Assembly (NCBI GenBank): GCA_964587915.1
Contig: CAZPMK010000005.1
Coordinates: 15,040-79,039 of the forward strand
Source: CAG-177 sp964587915
GTDB lineage: Bacteria; Bacillota; Clostridia; Oscillospirales; Acutalibacteraceae
Direction: 5' to 3'
Length of the DNA stretch: 64,000 nt
Positions 52,292 to 60,833 of the stretch are shown in pieces. Within the stretch, counting starts at the first letter, position 1, and every line of letters begins with the position of its first letter. Both the position numbers and the translations under genes were made by a program. Under the pieces are notes generated by a model. It searched no databases and was not told the DNA's origin. It saw only the letters and a program-made list of their open reading frames with translations.

Positions 52292-53215
52292 ATGATAAAG
52301 AACATCCCCGACGGCGTATATCCTACAATGATAACTCCGTTTACACAGGACAATAAGATTGATTATAATGCCGTTTTGGAATTACTTAATTGGTATTCCG
52401 AGAAGGGCGTTGACGGCATTTTTGCCATATGTCAATCGAGCGAGATATTCTTCCTTTCTTTTGAGGAAAGACTCGAGCTTATCAAATTTATCATGAAAAA
52501 TCTCCCCAAAGGCATGAGCGTGGTCGCTTCGGGTCATACGGCGGATTCTCTTGATCGTCAGATTTATGAAGCTAATGCCTTTATTGATACGGGAATAGAT
52601 GCATATGTTTTCATCGCAAACCGTTTTGCAAATGAAGATGAGGATGATTCGGTATTCCTGAAAAATTACAAAAAAGCCGTTTCTTCAATTCCCGAAATCG
52701 GACTCGGCATCTATGAGTGCCCTTATCCTTACAAACGCTTGATGACTCCCGAAACACTCAGACAATGTGCCCTTGACGGCAGACTTAAATTCTTAAAAGA
52801 CACCTGCTGTCACATTGACGAAATCAAAGCGAAGCTCGCGGCAGTTGACGGACTCGGACTTAAAATATACAATGCCAATTCAGCAACGCTTCTTGAATCT
52901 CTCGAAGCGGGTTGTGCCGGATTCTCGGGCGTAATGGGCAATTTCCATCCCGAGCTGTATTCATGGCTTTGCAAGAATTACAAAACACAGCCCGAAAAAG
53001 CAAAAGAGGTACAGGCTTTTATCGCTTTTGCTTCTCTTGCGGAATGTCAGCTTTATCCCGTCAACGCAAAATATCATTTGAATCTTTGCGGAGTAAATAT
53101 GGGATACGGTGCAAGATCAAAGGATGCATCCAAATTCTCCGAGAGTAATAAAAAAGAAATCGAGCAGATGCTTACGGTTGAAAAAATATTCAAAAACACT
53201 TTTAATATCGACTGA
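52292..53215 (+). CDS. DapA/NanA superfamily aldolase (substrate unknown)
   Basis: Class I TIM-barrel aldolase of 307 residues. The Schiff-base lysine is in FLKDTCCH, and a conserved Tyr precedes it in GIYECPYPYK. The dihydrodipicolinate synthase GTTGE motif is replaced by CQSSE, so it is not a standard DapA; sugar-acid or keto-acid aldolase is more likely. ATG 52292 follows GTGAGG. The next gene, an SDR, has its own promoter, so a shared pathway is possible but not shown. Confidence 0.82.
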   Translation: MIKNIPDGVYPTMITPFTQDNKIDYNAVLELLNWYSEKGVDGIFAICQSSEIFFLSFEERLELIKFIMKNLPKGMSVVASGHTADSLDRQIYEANAFIDTGIDAYVFIANRFANEDEDDSVFLKNYKKAVSSIPEIGLGIYECPYPYKRLMTPETLRQCALDGRLKFLKDTCCHIDEIKAKLAAVDGLGLKIYNANSATLLESLEAGCAGFSGVMGNFHPELYSWLCKNYKTQPEKAKEVQAFIAFASLAECQLYPVNAKYHLNLCGVNMGYGARSKDASKFSESNKKEIEQMLTVEKIFKNTFNID

Positions 53216-53252
53216 TTATTGCAAAAACTCTCATTATTATTACACAAAATTA

Positions 53253-53281
53253 TTGATTTATATTCGAATATATGATAACAT
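53253..53281 (+). promoter_or_regulatory. Sigma-A promoter of the SDR gene
   Basis: TTGATT at 53253-53258 and TAACAT at 53276-53281 are 17 bases apart, 45 bases before the SDR start. The region is AT-rich, which lowers certainty. Confidence 0.6.
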
Positions 53282-53326
53282 AATAAAGTAAACCAATTTT
53301 TCAAATTTATTTTTGGAGGAATTCAA

Positions 53327-54874
53327 ATGGCACAGAAAAAGACCGTATTCCTTACCGGTGCTTCGGGCACTATGGGTTGGGAAGGTTTTACTCAGCTTTA
53401 TGCTAAGAAAAACCAATTTAACATCGTTGTTCTTCTTCGTGACAGCGAAAAGAACAGGAAAAAGTTTGCTCCTTACATGAACGATCCTTCCGTTAAAATC
53501 GTTTGGGGCGATCTCAAAAATTATGAGAGCGTTCTTGAGTGCGTAACCGGTTCGGATTTTGTTCTTCATGTTGGCGGCATGGTTTCTCCGTCGGCAGACT
53601 ATTATCCCATCAACACCATAAAAACTAACGTAGGTGCGGCAAAGAATATTGTTGCGGCTGTTAAAGCTCAGCCCGATCCCGATGCCATTAAAGTTGTTTA
53701 TATCGGTACGGTTGCCGAAACAGGCGAAAGAGACGATCCCATTCATTGGGCACGTACCGGCGACCCCATCAAAATCAGCGTTTATGACCACTATGCAACA
53801 TCAAAGGTTCTTGCTGAATCTGTTTTTGCCGAGTCAGGTCTCAAGCATTGGGTTTCGCTTCGTCAGTCGGGTATTCTCTATCCCGATATACTTAAAAACA
53901 TGGAGCCCATTATGTATCACGTTGTTATCAACGGCGTTCTCGAGTGGGCAACCGTTGAGGATTCAGGCCGTCTTCTCGTAAATGTTTGCGGCGATGACGT
54001 TCCCGAAGAGTTCTGGAGAAGATTCTATAATATCGGCTCCGGCCCGCAGTACAGAATTACAAACATGGAATTTGAAAATCTCCTTCTCGGTAAATGCGGT
54101 CTCGGTCTCGGCGACCCCAAAAAGCTCTTTGATCCCGATTGGTTCATCACCCGTAATTTCCACGGTCAGTGGTATCTTGACTCCGAGGTTCTTGAAAATT
54201 ATCTTCATTTCAGAGCTAATATTCCTGTTGAGGATTACTTCAAGAGCATGATGGATAAGGTTGAATGGTTCTATAAGCTCGCATTCCTTGCAAAGCCCTT
54301 TGCTCCGCTGGTTAAGCCTTTCATGAAGAAGATTGCTCAGACTCCCGTTTACGGTACTCTTTGGTGGAGAGCAAACAATGTTACTTCGAGAATCAACGCA
54401 TATGTCGGTTCAATGGAGAAGTGGAATGCTATCGGCAGCGATTGGAGCAAGGTAAAGGTTTACCGTCCCAATGATGATCCCTCAAAGGCAACCATTCTTG
54501 ATCATGGTTATGATGAGACCAAGGATTTTGATTCGCTTACGATTGAAGACCTCAAAAAGGCGGCAGCGTTCAGAGGCGGTGATTGCCTTGCAACCGAAAT
54601 CGTTGATATGTATACTCCCGTTCTTTGGGAGTGTGCTCACGGTCACGAATTCATGATGTCACCCAACCTTGTTCTTCGCGGCGGTCATTGGTGCCCCGAG
54701 GAGCTTCCCTCAACCCTTGAAAAGGCTGAGCAGAAGAAATTCCGCTGGGCATATGATGATGAAGCAAAGGTCAATCCTTTCTTTGCTCAGGTTTGGTATC
54801 CTCTTCATGACAAGAGCGAGAACAACGTTTATACCGAAGAAATCTACAAGGATTTCAAGGAATACAAAAACTGA
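53327..54874 (+). CDS. Extended SDR (NAD-dependent epimerase/dehydratase) with C-terminal zinc-ribbon-like extension
   Basis: A 515-residue oxidoreductase. Residues 1-330 are an extended SDR: LTGASGTMGWEG at 8-19, LHVGGMVSPSADYY, and the catalytic YxxxK in YDHYATSKVLAE. Beyond that the protein has an extra ~180 residues. Within them WECAHGHEF (Cys436, His438, His440) and GGHWCPEE (Cys456) resemble a short treble-clef zinc ribbon with one metal Cys replaced. I do not recognise the fusion. GGAGG precedes the ATG; codon use favours high expression (many GTT/CTT/CGT). Catalytic substrate unknown. Confidence 0.8.
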   Translation: MAQKKTVFLTGASGTMGWEGFTQLYAKKNQFNIVVLLRDSEKNRKKFAPYMNDPSVKIVWGDLKNYESVLECVTGSDFVLHVGGMVSPSADYYPINTIKTNVGAAKNIVAAVKAQPDPDAIKVVYIGTVAETGERDDPIHWARTGDPIKISVYDHYATSKVLAESVFAESGLKHWVSLRQSGILYPDILKNMEPIMYHVVINGVLEWATVEDSGRLLVNVCGDDVPEEFWRRFYNIGSGPQYRITNMEFENLLLGKCGLGLGDPKKLFDPDWFITRNFHGQWYLDSEVLENYLHFRANIPVEDYFKSMMDKVEWFYKLAFLAKPFAPLVKPFMKKIAQTPVYGTLWWRANNVTSRINAYVGSMEKWNAIGSDWSKVKVYRPNDDPSKATILDHGYDETKDFDSLTIEDLKKAAAFRGGDCLATEIVDMYTPVLWECAHGHEFMMSPNLVLRGGHWCPEELPSTLEKAEQKKFRWAYDDEAKVNPFFAQVWYPLHDKSENNVYTEEIYKDFKEYKN

Positions 54875-54881
54875 TTTGATT

Positions 54882-54913
54882 AAGCGGGGAGCGGAAACGC
54901 TTCCTGCTTTTTT
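54882..54913 (+). terminator. Terminator of the SDR gene
   Basis: A 12-bp stem (54882-54893 with 54898-54909, two G-U pairs) with a GAAA tetraloop, then six T. Confidence 0.87.
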
Positions 54914-54918
54914 AGTGC

Positions 54919-54953
54919 AAAAAATCACGGAGAACCGTTTTGGCTCTCCGTGA
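54919..54953 (-). terminator. Terminator of the ceramidase-like gene
   Basis: On the minus strand an 8-bp stem (54953-54946 with 54932-54925) with further weak inner pairing is followed by six T (A run 54919-54924 on the plus strand). It lies back to back with the SDR terminator. Confidence 0.85.
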
Positions 54954-54981
54954 AGCTGTATGTGCGATTTACTTGAACATA

Positions 54982-56721
54982 TCAAAGACTTTTTGCAAGC
55001 TCTGCAAAAGCCTTCATTATCGAGGATGCGGTAACCTTGCCGAGTGAGATAAGCTCCTGATAGTGGTCGTCAACGATAGCGAGAGAATAATCGTTATCGG
55101 GAACAACATAACCGATGGCGTCATTCATAAGACCGAAGCAAATTGTGTCCTCTCCGAAAAGCTCACGAATAGTCTTGTAACCGAAGTCCTTGCCCGTGTA
55201 AGAGCCTTCCGCAGTAAGCGAACCGCCGCCCGCAACGAGGTCTTGTACGATTTCACCGGGCATAAGAGCAACCTTGAGTTTGCCCATCTCCATGTAGCCT
55301 ATCTCGGTATCAATGTAGTAATTGCAACCGTCCTTTATAACAGCATAGTTGGCAAGCTGGAGCTTTGCAACGAGCTTGATAAGGGGATTTGTAACCTTGA
55401 TTCTTGCAGTTGAGAGCTTGATGTTGAGTACGGGAGCAAGAAGAACCTCCGAAACGGGAGTCCAATCTTCAAACCAAAGGGTGTAGCTTTCACCGGCTGC
55501 CTGCATCTCTTTGTTGATGGTATCCCAATCCGCATTAGCGTTTATGTAATCATAAGTATTGGTAAGGTTAAGAGCGATATTACCCATCTCTCTGCCGTAA
55601 CGTTCGGACTGTTCATACCTGCGTTCCATGGGAACATTATCATTCGTAAGACCTCTGCCGGCGTAAATACCTGCAATGGCACCGTTTACGAACATGAAAT
55701 TGTAGCCTGCTTGCTCAATGGTTTCACCCAAGTAATATACATAGTCACCGGAGAGCTGTCTGCCGTTGTCTCTGTCATTTACGGCAAGACCTGCGATGTC
55801 GGGGTGAGCTGCAATATTAACAAGCATTGTGGGTGTTGCGTTAGAATCAAACGGTCTGAAAATAAGTCTCGTCATATCGTACATTTCAGCCGTAGAAGAC
55901 TTTCTGTTCTTGTTGTTGAAGTAACCGCCATTGAGAGTTTTAACGGCGTATCTCATCGTGCCGGCGTTCATATCATTTATTGCACGCTTCATGGTTTCGG
56001 CAACGGTGCGGCAAAGGAACTCAATAAATTCACCGTCAACGCCGTTTTCCATTTCGGTAAAGGGAAGATAGGATTTGATGAAATTTTTGCCGAGCTTCGA
56101 GAAAAGATCTGTCCACAGACCCTGCGTATCGATGCAGCTGTGGCAATGAGTTGAGGAAACATTGATTGAATTTATCTCAACGCCGAGATCCATTTCTTCA
56201 AGATACTTACGGATTGTTTTGATATCTCCGTTTGCAAAGCCGATGCTGTCGATATTTGCAAATATTGAAATACCTCTGCCCGAGCCGTCGGAAACGGCAA
56301 TTACTCTTGCTTGCATATCGTCGATTACTTCTTCAACCTTGTTGCTCATTCCGTTTTCGATGGAAATGAAGCCGCCGAGATAGTAATCCTTTGTCTGCCA
56401 ATCGGCAGGAACGAGAGATGCCTTTGCATAGCCGAGATGCCATGCGGCATTAGTGGAGGGTGCATCAAGCATGGTATCGGTTCCTTCATAGAAATATTCG
56501 TTTTTGTAATCGGATACATTAACGAAATTCTTGTTGTCGGGAACAATTGCGTTTAATCCCGTAAGCAGAGCGGTAACGATACCGTCAAGAACGGAAACGC
56601 CGACATGGGTAAGCGAATCTCCGATGCTCGATGCCGCAGAAGCTCCGACGGCGGAGAAACCGGAGAATACCATTGTCAGTGCAAGAACGACACCGACAAT
56701 CTTAGTGATGTGTTTCTTCAT
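54982..56721 (-). CDS. Secreted neutral/alkaline ceramidase-like hydrolase
   Basis: Exported hydrolase of 579 residues. A signal peptide (positively charged MKKHITK, hydrophobic core 8-22, cleavage near GASA-A at 29-30) directs it out of the cell. The neutral ceramidase-like domain follows: VSSTHCHSCID (His192, His194), VNIAAHPDIAG (His306) and LMPGEIVQDL resemble the zinc-binding sites of the family. The substrate could be a sphingolipid or another N-acyl lipid, but only the family is supported. AAGGAGACAGAAA precedes the ATG. It has its own promoter and a palindrome directly after it. Confidence 0.85.
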   Translation of the reverse strand: MKKHITKIVGVVLALTMVFSGFSAVGASAASSIGDSLTHVGVSVLDGIVTALLTGLNAIVPDNKNFVNVSDYKNEYFYEGTDTMLDAPSTNAAWHLGYAKASLVPADWQTKDYYLGGFISIENGMSNKVEEVIDDMQARVIAVSDGSGRGISIFANIDSIGFANGDIKTIRKYLEEMDLGVEINSINVSSTHCHSCIDTQGLWTDLFSKLGKNFIKSYLPFTEMENGVDGEFIEFLCRTVAETMKRAINDMNAGTMRYAVKTLNGGYFNNKNRKSSTAEMYDMTRLIFRPFDSNATPTMLVNIAAHPDIAGLAVNDRDNGRQLSGDYVYYLGETIEQAGYNFMFVNGAIAGIYAGRGLTNDNVPMERRYEQSERYGREMGNIALNLTNTYDYINANADWDTINKEMQAAGESYTLWFEDWTPVSEVLLAPVLNIKLSTARIKVTNPLIKLVAKLQLANYAVIKDGCNYYIDTEIGYMEMGKLKVALMPGEIVQDLVAGGGSLTAEGSYTGKDFGYKTIRELFGEDTICFGLMNDAIGYVVPDNDYSLAIVDDHYQELISLGKVTASSIMKAFAELAKSL

Positions 56722-56745
56722 TTTCTGTCTCCTTAAAAAGATATT

Positions 56746-56761
56746 ACGAAGCGTGCTTCGT
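56746..56761. promoter_or_regulatory. Palindrome between promoter and start of the ceramidase-like gene
   Basis: ACGAAGC-GT-GCTTCGT is an inverted repeat with 7-bp arms. With the minus-strand -10 box at 56773-56778 the transcript should begin near 56766, so the palindrome lies at about +5 to +20. That is a typical repressor operator position; a 5' hairpin protecting the RNA is the alternative. Confidence 0.6.
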
Positions 56762-56772
56762 GCATTCGCTTT

Positions 56773-56801
56773 ATTTTAGCACTATTTTGACGAACTGTAA
56801 A
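56773..56801 (-). promoter_or_regulatory. Sigma-A promoter of the ceramidase-like gene
   Basis: On the minus strand TTTACA (56801-56796) and TAAAAT (56778-56773) are 17 bases apart, with the start codon 51 bases downstream. Confidence 0.75.
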
Positions 56802-56880
56802 GAGTTTTTTAGTCATATGTTATAATTTTATTTAAAAAGGGCACTTAAACTATTTCTTTTTAACAAAAAGATTTTTAAGG

Positions 56881-56909
56881 TTGAAAAATCCGTAAATAAA
56901 GAGTATAAT
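56881..56909 (+). promoter_or_regulatory. Sigma-A promoter of pdxK-thyA-dfrA
   Basis: TTGAAA at 56881-56886 and TATAAT at 56904-56909 are 17 bases apart. The start codon is 33 bases downstream. Confidence 0.85.
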
Positions 56910-56942
56910 ATTTAGAAACAAAAGCGAAGGGCGTTGAGAGAG

Positions 56943-57785
56943 ATGCAAAAGCGTGTGGCTGCGATACACGATATTTCCGGCATAGGAAAATGCTCTCTGA
57001 CCGCCGCTTTACCCGTTATTTCCGCCGCAGGCATCGAGGTCGCCGCATTTCCCACGGCAGTACTTTCAACCCATACGGGAGACATATCCGGTTTTACCTA
57101 TCGTGATCTTACGGATGATATGCCCGCAACGGCTGAACATTGGCGTTCGCTCGGGCTCAAATTTGATGCCGTTTACAGCGGCTTTCTCGGCTCAACTCGC
57201 CAAATAAGCATAGTTACCGATTTTATAGAAAAAAGCAAAGAAAATGACTGCACCGTGATTGTTGACCCCGCCATGGCAGATTCGGGAGTAATGTACAAAA
57301 CTTTTGATGCGGATTTTGCTGAAAATATGTCGCTTTTATGCGAAAAATCTGATATAATAATTCCGAACATAACAGAGGCATCCATTTTATGCGGCAGGGA
57401 ATACCGAGAAGCTCCGCACACCGAGGAATATATCCTTTCATTGCTTCGCGAGCTCTCCTATTTTTCGTCAACCGCCGTTGTCCTTACGGGTGTTTCGTTT
57501 GAGAAAAATAAAATCGGCTGTGCCGTTCTCGACAAGATCAGCAACGAAACCTCTTGGTTCTTTTCCGACAAATTACCCGGAATATATTACGGAACAGGTG
57601 ATATTTTCGCCTCTGCGCTTACCGGTGCATTTTTACGAGGCAAGAGCATATCGCAAAGTGCCGATATTGCGACCCGATTTATTTTTTCATCAATTAAAAG
57701 GACTTTCCTTGCCAAAACCGATCCCCGATTCGGCGTGAATTTTGAAGAGGGTCTCGGCGATTATATAAAAATGCTGGAGGAATAA
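56943..57785 (+). CDS. Pyridoxal/pyridoxamine kinase (PfkB/ribokinase-like)
   Basis: ATP-dependent kinase of 280 residues of the ribokinase fold, most likely pyridoxal/pyridoxamine kinase. The N-terminus VAAIHDISGIGKCSLTAALP is the PdxK/PdxY pattern, and the ATP/catalytic motif YYGTGDIFASALTGAF contains the GTGD with its aspartate base. VYSGFLGS and IIIPNITEASIL also fit. ATG 56943 is used; a TTG 9 bases earlier is possible. First of a three-gene operon. Confidence 0.87.
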   Translation: MQKRVAAIHDISGIGKCSLTAALPVISAAGIEVAAFPTAVLSTHTGDISGFTYRDLTDDMPATAEHWRSLGLKFDAVYSGFLGSTRQISIVTDFIEKSKENDCTVIVDPAMADSGVMYKTFDADFAENMSLLCEKSDIIIPNITEASILCGREYREAPHTEEYILSLLRELSYFSSTAVVLTGVSFEKNKIGCAVLDKISNETSWFFSDKLPGIYYGTGDIFASALTGAFLRGKSISQSADIATRFIFSSIKRTFLAKTDPRFGVNFEEGLGDYIKMLEE

Positions 57786-57788
57786 TTC

Positions 57789-58619
57789 ATGAGCTTTGCC
57801 GATAAAGTTTTTATTGATACCTGTAAGGATATTCTTCAAAACGGTACTTGGGATACCGACTGCAACGTTCGCCCGAGATGGGAGGACGGCACTCCCGCAC
57901 ATACCATTAAAAAATTCTGCGTTGTAAACAGATATGACCTGAGCAAGGAATTTCCGATTCTCACATTAAGAAAAACCTTTCTTAAAAGTGCCGTTGATGA
58001 GCTCCTTTGGATATGGCAGAAGAAATCAAACAACATTCACGATCTCGGAAGTCATGTCTGGGATTCATGGGCTGACGAAAACGGCTCCATAGGCAAGGCA
58101 TACGGATATCAGCTCGGCGTCAAGCATCATTATAAAGAGGGGGATATGGATCAGGTTGACCGTGTTCTCTACGACCTGAAGCATAATCCGTCAAGCCGCA
58201 GAATACTTACAAATATATATGTTCATCAGGATTTGAGCGAAATGGCACTTTACCCCTGCGCATACAGCATGACCTTTAATGTCACGGGCAATAAGCTCAA
58301 CGCCGTATTGAATCAGCGTTCGCAGGATATGCTGGCGGCAAACATATGGAATGTATGTCAGTATTCGGCTCTTGTTTGTATGTTTGCACAGGTCAGCGGT
58401 CTTGAAGCGGGTGAATTTGTCCATGTCATTGCCGATGCTCATATTTATGACCGCCATGTTCCGATAATCCAAGAGCTTATCGAGCGTGAGCCGTACGATG
58501 CACCTACATTTATTATGGATAAATCAATTGATGATTTCTATAAATTCACCAAAAACAGTTTTTCTCTCGAAAATTATAAGTATCACGAATTTGACGCTAA
58601 AATTCCCGTGGCGATATAA
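57789..58619 (+). CDS. thyA: Thymidylate synthase
   Basis: Makes dTMP from dUMP with methylene-tetrahydrofolate. The 276-residue protein has the nucleophile Cys157 in LYPCAYSM, the QRSQDML phosphate-binding segment, and NIWNVCQYSALV. The residue after the catalytic cysteine, usually His (PCH), is Ala. Followed 11 bases later by dihydrofolate reductase, which recycles the dihydrofolate it produces. SD GGAGG. Confidence 0.95.
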   Translation: MSFADKVFIDTCKDILQNGTWDTDCNVRPRWEDGTPAHTIKKFCVVNRYDLSKEFPILTLRKTFLKSAVDELLWIWQKKSNNIHDLGSHVWDSWADENGSIGKAYGYQLGVKHHYKEGDMDQVDRVLYDLKHNPSSRRILTNIYVHQDLSEMALYPCAYSMTFNVTGNKLNAVLNQRSQDMLAANIWNVCQYSALVCMFAQVSGLEAGEFVHVIADAHIYDRHVPIIQELIEREPYDAPTFIMDKSIDDFYKFTKNSFSLENYKYHEFDAKIPVAI

Positions 58620-58630
58620 AGGAGAATGGC

Positions 58631-59119
58631 ATGAAAGCGATAGTATGTGTAGATAAGAATTGGGGAATCGGCAACGCCGACAGCCTCCTGTTTCACATTC
58701 CCGAGGATATGGCATTCTTCAAAAGCAAAACAATCGGAAACGTGGTCGTAATGGGACTTGCCACCTTCCTTTCTTTGCCCGGTCAAAAGGCTCTTCCCGA
58801 CAGAGTTAATATTGTATTGAGCAACGACGAAAATTGGTCTGCACCGGGGGTTATTGTGTGCCATTCGATTGATGAGCTTTTTGAAGTTCTTCGCAGATAC
58901 GATTCAAATATTGTATATCTTTGCGGCGGTGCTTCCGTTTACGCTCAGCTTTTGCCCTATTGTGACACGGCATATGTCACCAAGGTTGATGCTGAAAAGC
59001 CGGCGGATAAATTCTTCCCGAATCTCGATAATGACGATAATTGGGTACTCGCACGCCAAAAAGAGGGTGAAGGGCACAAGGGAATTACCTATCGTTTCAC
59101 AACATACAAAAGCGTTTAA
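58631..59119 (+). CDS. Dihydrofolate reductase
   Basis: Reduces dihydrofolate to tetrahydrofolate. The 162-residue protein has the WGIGNADSLLFHIPEDMAFF region, in which Asp is the proton-relay acid, and the YLCGGASVYAQLLP motif. The segment MGLATFLSLPG (residues 41-51) departs from the usual MGRKT: the Arg that contacts the NADPH 2'-phosphate is Leu43 and its neighbour is Ala44. It is the last gene of the operon before the terminator at 59145. Confidence 0.9.
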   Translation: MKAIVCVDKNWGIGNADSLLFHIPEDMAFFKSKTIGNVVVMGLATFLSLPGQKALPDRVNIVLSNDENWSAPGVIVCHSIDELFEVLRRYDSNIVYLCGGASVYAQLLPYCDTAYVTKVDAEKPADKFFPNLDNDDNWVLARQKEGEGHKGITYRFTTYKSV

Positions 59120-59144
59120 TGTCTGTTGCTTACTGCGGCAGGCT

Positions 59145-59190
59145 TCGGACCGCAGCGGACAAAAACCGGCCGTTCGGTCTGATTTTTTAT
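59145..59190 (+). terminator. Terminator of pdxK-thyA-dfrA
   Basis: Outer stem 59145-59152 with 59175-59182 (one G-U) surrounds an inner CGG/CCG pairing, then six T. It lies 20 bases before the next start codon. Confidence 0.7.
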
Positions 59191-59210
59191 AATTTTAGGA
59201 GGTACATATT

Positions 59211-60248
59211 ATGTCAAGGAAACTCGGATACGCAGTAGTTGGTCTCGGTGTCGGCAAACGCCATGCCGAAGCTGCGGCAAAATCGGAAAGAGCAAATCTT
59301 ATTGCGGTTTGCGATCTCAAGCAGGACAGGCTCGATGCCATCACGGATGTTTATCCCGAAACGCTTGCATATCTCGATTTTGATGAAATGCTCAAAAATC
59401 CCGACATCGAAACCGTAAGCATTGCGGTTCCGAGCGGTATGCACGCAGATTTTGCAATCAAAGCAATGAGAGCGGGCAAGAATGTTCTTATCGAAAAGCC
59501 TGTTGATATCACTGTTGAGGCAGCCGAAAGAATTGAAAAGGTTCGCCTTGAAACGGGAATGAAGGCGGGCGTTGTTCATCAGAACAGATACAATCCCGAT
59601 ATGCCTCTTATGCATGACGCCATTGTCAGCGGCAGAATAGGCAAAGTTCTTTTCGGTGATTTTGCCGTTAAATGGTTCAGAACTCAGGAATACTACGATA
59701 ACGGCGGCTGGAGAGGCACCTGGGAAATGGACGGCGGCGGATCTCTTATGAATCAGGCTGTTCACACCGTTGACCTTATGCAGTGGCTTATGAACAGCGA
59801 GGTTGAGAGCGTAACCTCTCAGACAGCCATCTATAATCACGAAATCGAAACCGAAGATTTCACCGCTTCCCTTATTCGCTTCCGCTCCGGTGCAGTCGCA
59901 ACCTTTATCAGCACGACCTGCGCATATCCCGGACTTTCAACCGATATAAGAGTATACGGCACCAACGGCTCTATGGAGGCCGATCAGGATAAGCTGAAGC
60001 TCTGGAAATTTGCCGATGCTTACGAGGGAGAAGAGCAGGAAATGCTCGAAAAATACACCGGCAATGCGGCGGCTGCGGCACTCGACCCGACACTTTGCCT
60101 CGGTCACAATGTCGTTGTTGAGGATATGATCGATGCTTGCCTCGATGACAGAGATCCCGCAATCCTTCCCATGGAAGCGGCAAAGAGCGTTCGCATAGTC
60201 AACGCAGTCTATGAATCGGCACGTACCGGCAAAACCATTAAATTTTAA
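59211..60248 (+). CDS. Gfo/Idh/MocA family oxidoreductase
   Basis: NAD(P)-dependent sugar dehydrogenase-like enzyme of 345 residues. The Rossmann loop is YAVVGLGVGKRHAEAAA and the family EKP motif is in NVLIEKPVDI, and the C-terminal domain has GGGSLMNQAVHTVDLMQWL. Substrate not predictable. AGGAGG site. Followed 18 bases later by pyrophosphatase and then guaB, so these may share a transcript. Confidence 0.87.
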   Translation: MSRKLGYAVVGLGVGKRHAEAAAKSERANLIAVCDLKQDRLDAITDVYPETLAYLDFDEMLKNPDIETVSIAVPSGMHADFAIKAMRAGKNVLIEKPVDITVEAAERIEKVRLETGMKAGVVHQNRYNPDMPLMHDAIVSGRIGKVLFGDFAVKWFRTQEYYDNGGWRGTWEMDGGGSLMNQAVHTVDLMQWLMNSEVESVTSQTAIYNHEIETEDFTASLIRFRSGAVATFISTTCAYPGLSTDIRVYGTNGSMEADQDKLKLWKFADAYEGEEQEMLEKYTGNAAAAALDPTLCLGHNVVVEDMIDACLDDRDPAILPMEAAKSVRIVNAVYESARTGKTIKF

Positions 60249-60266
60249 TTAAGTGAGGTTATAAAG

Positions 60267-60800
60267 ATGGGAAATATATGGCATGACATAAACCCCAAAA
60301 GAATAGCTCCCGAGGATTTTGTTGCCGTTATTGAAATTTCAAAGGGCAGTAAAAGAAAGTATGAGCTTGATAAGGAAACGGGGCTTTTGATGCTTGACCG
60401 TATTCTCTACACCTCAACCCATTATCCCGCAAACTATGGATTTATTCCGAGAACCTACGGTGATGACGGTGACCCCCTTGACGTTGTTGTTATTTGCAGT
60501 GAAGAAATCGACCCGATGACCATTGTTCGCTGCTATCCCATCGGCGTTATCATGATGAAGGACGGCGGAAAGCTCGACGAAAAAATCATATCCATTCCTT
60601 TTAACGATCCGAACTATAATGAATATAAGGATATATCCGAGCTGCCCGTACACATCTTTGATGAAATGCGTCATTTCTTCTCGGTATACAAATCTCTCGA
60701 GGGAAAAGAAACGGTTGTCGATGAGGTACAGGGAAAAGACTGTGCCCTTAATTCGATACAGCACTGTATTGACAACTACATTCAATCTTTTTGCAGATAA
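60267..60800 (+). CDS. ppa: Inorganic pyrophosphatase (family I)
   Basis: Hydrolyses pyrophosphate in the cytoplasm. The 177-residue protein has YPANYGFIPRTY and the metal-binding signature DGDPLDVVV (D-x-D-P-x-D). Length matches bacterial family I enzymes. Located directly before guaB. Confidence 0.95.
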   Translation: MGNIWHDINPKRIAPEDFVAVIEISKGSKRKYELDKETGLLMLDRILYTSTHYPANYGFIPRTYGDDGDPLDVVVICSEEIDPMTIVRCYPIGVIMMKDGGKLDEKIISIPFNDPNYNEYKDISELPVHIFDEMRHFFSVYKSLEGKETVVDEVQGKDCALNSIQHCIDNYIQSFCR

Positions 60801-60833
60801 AATTATTAAAATAAAAGAAAGGTAATCAGTATC

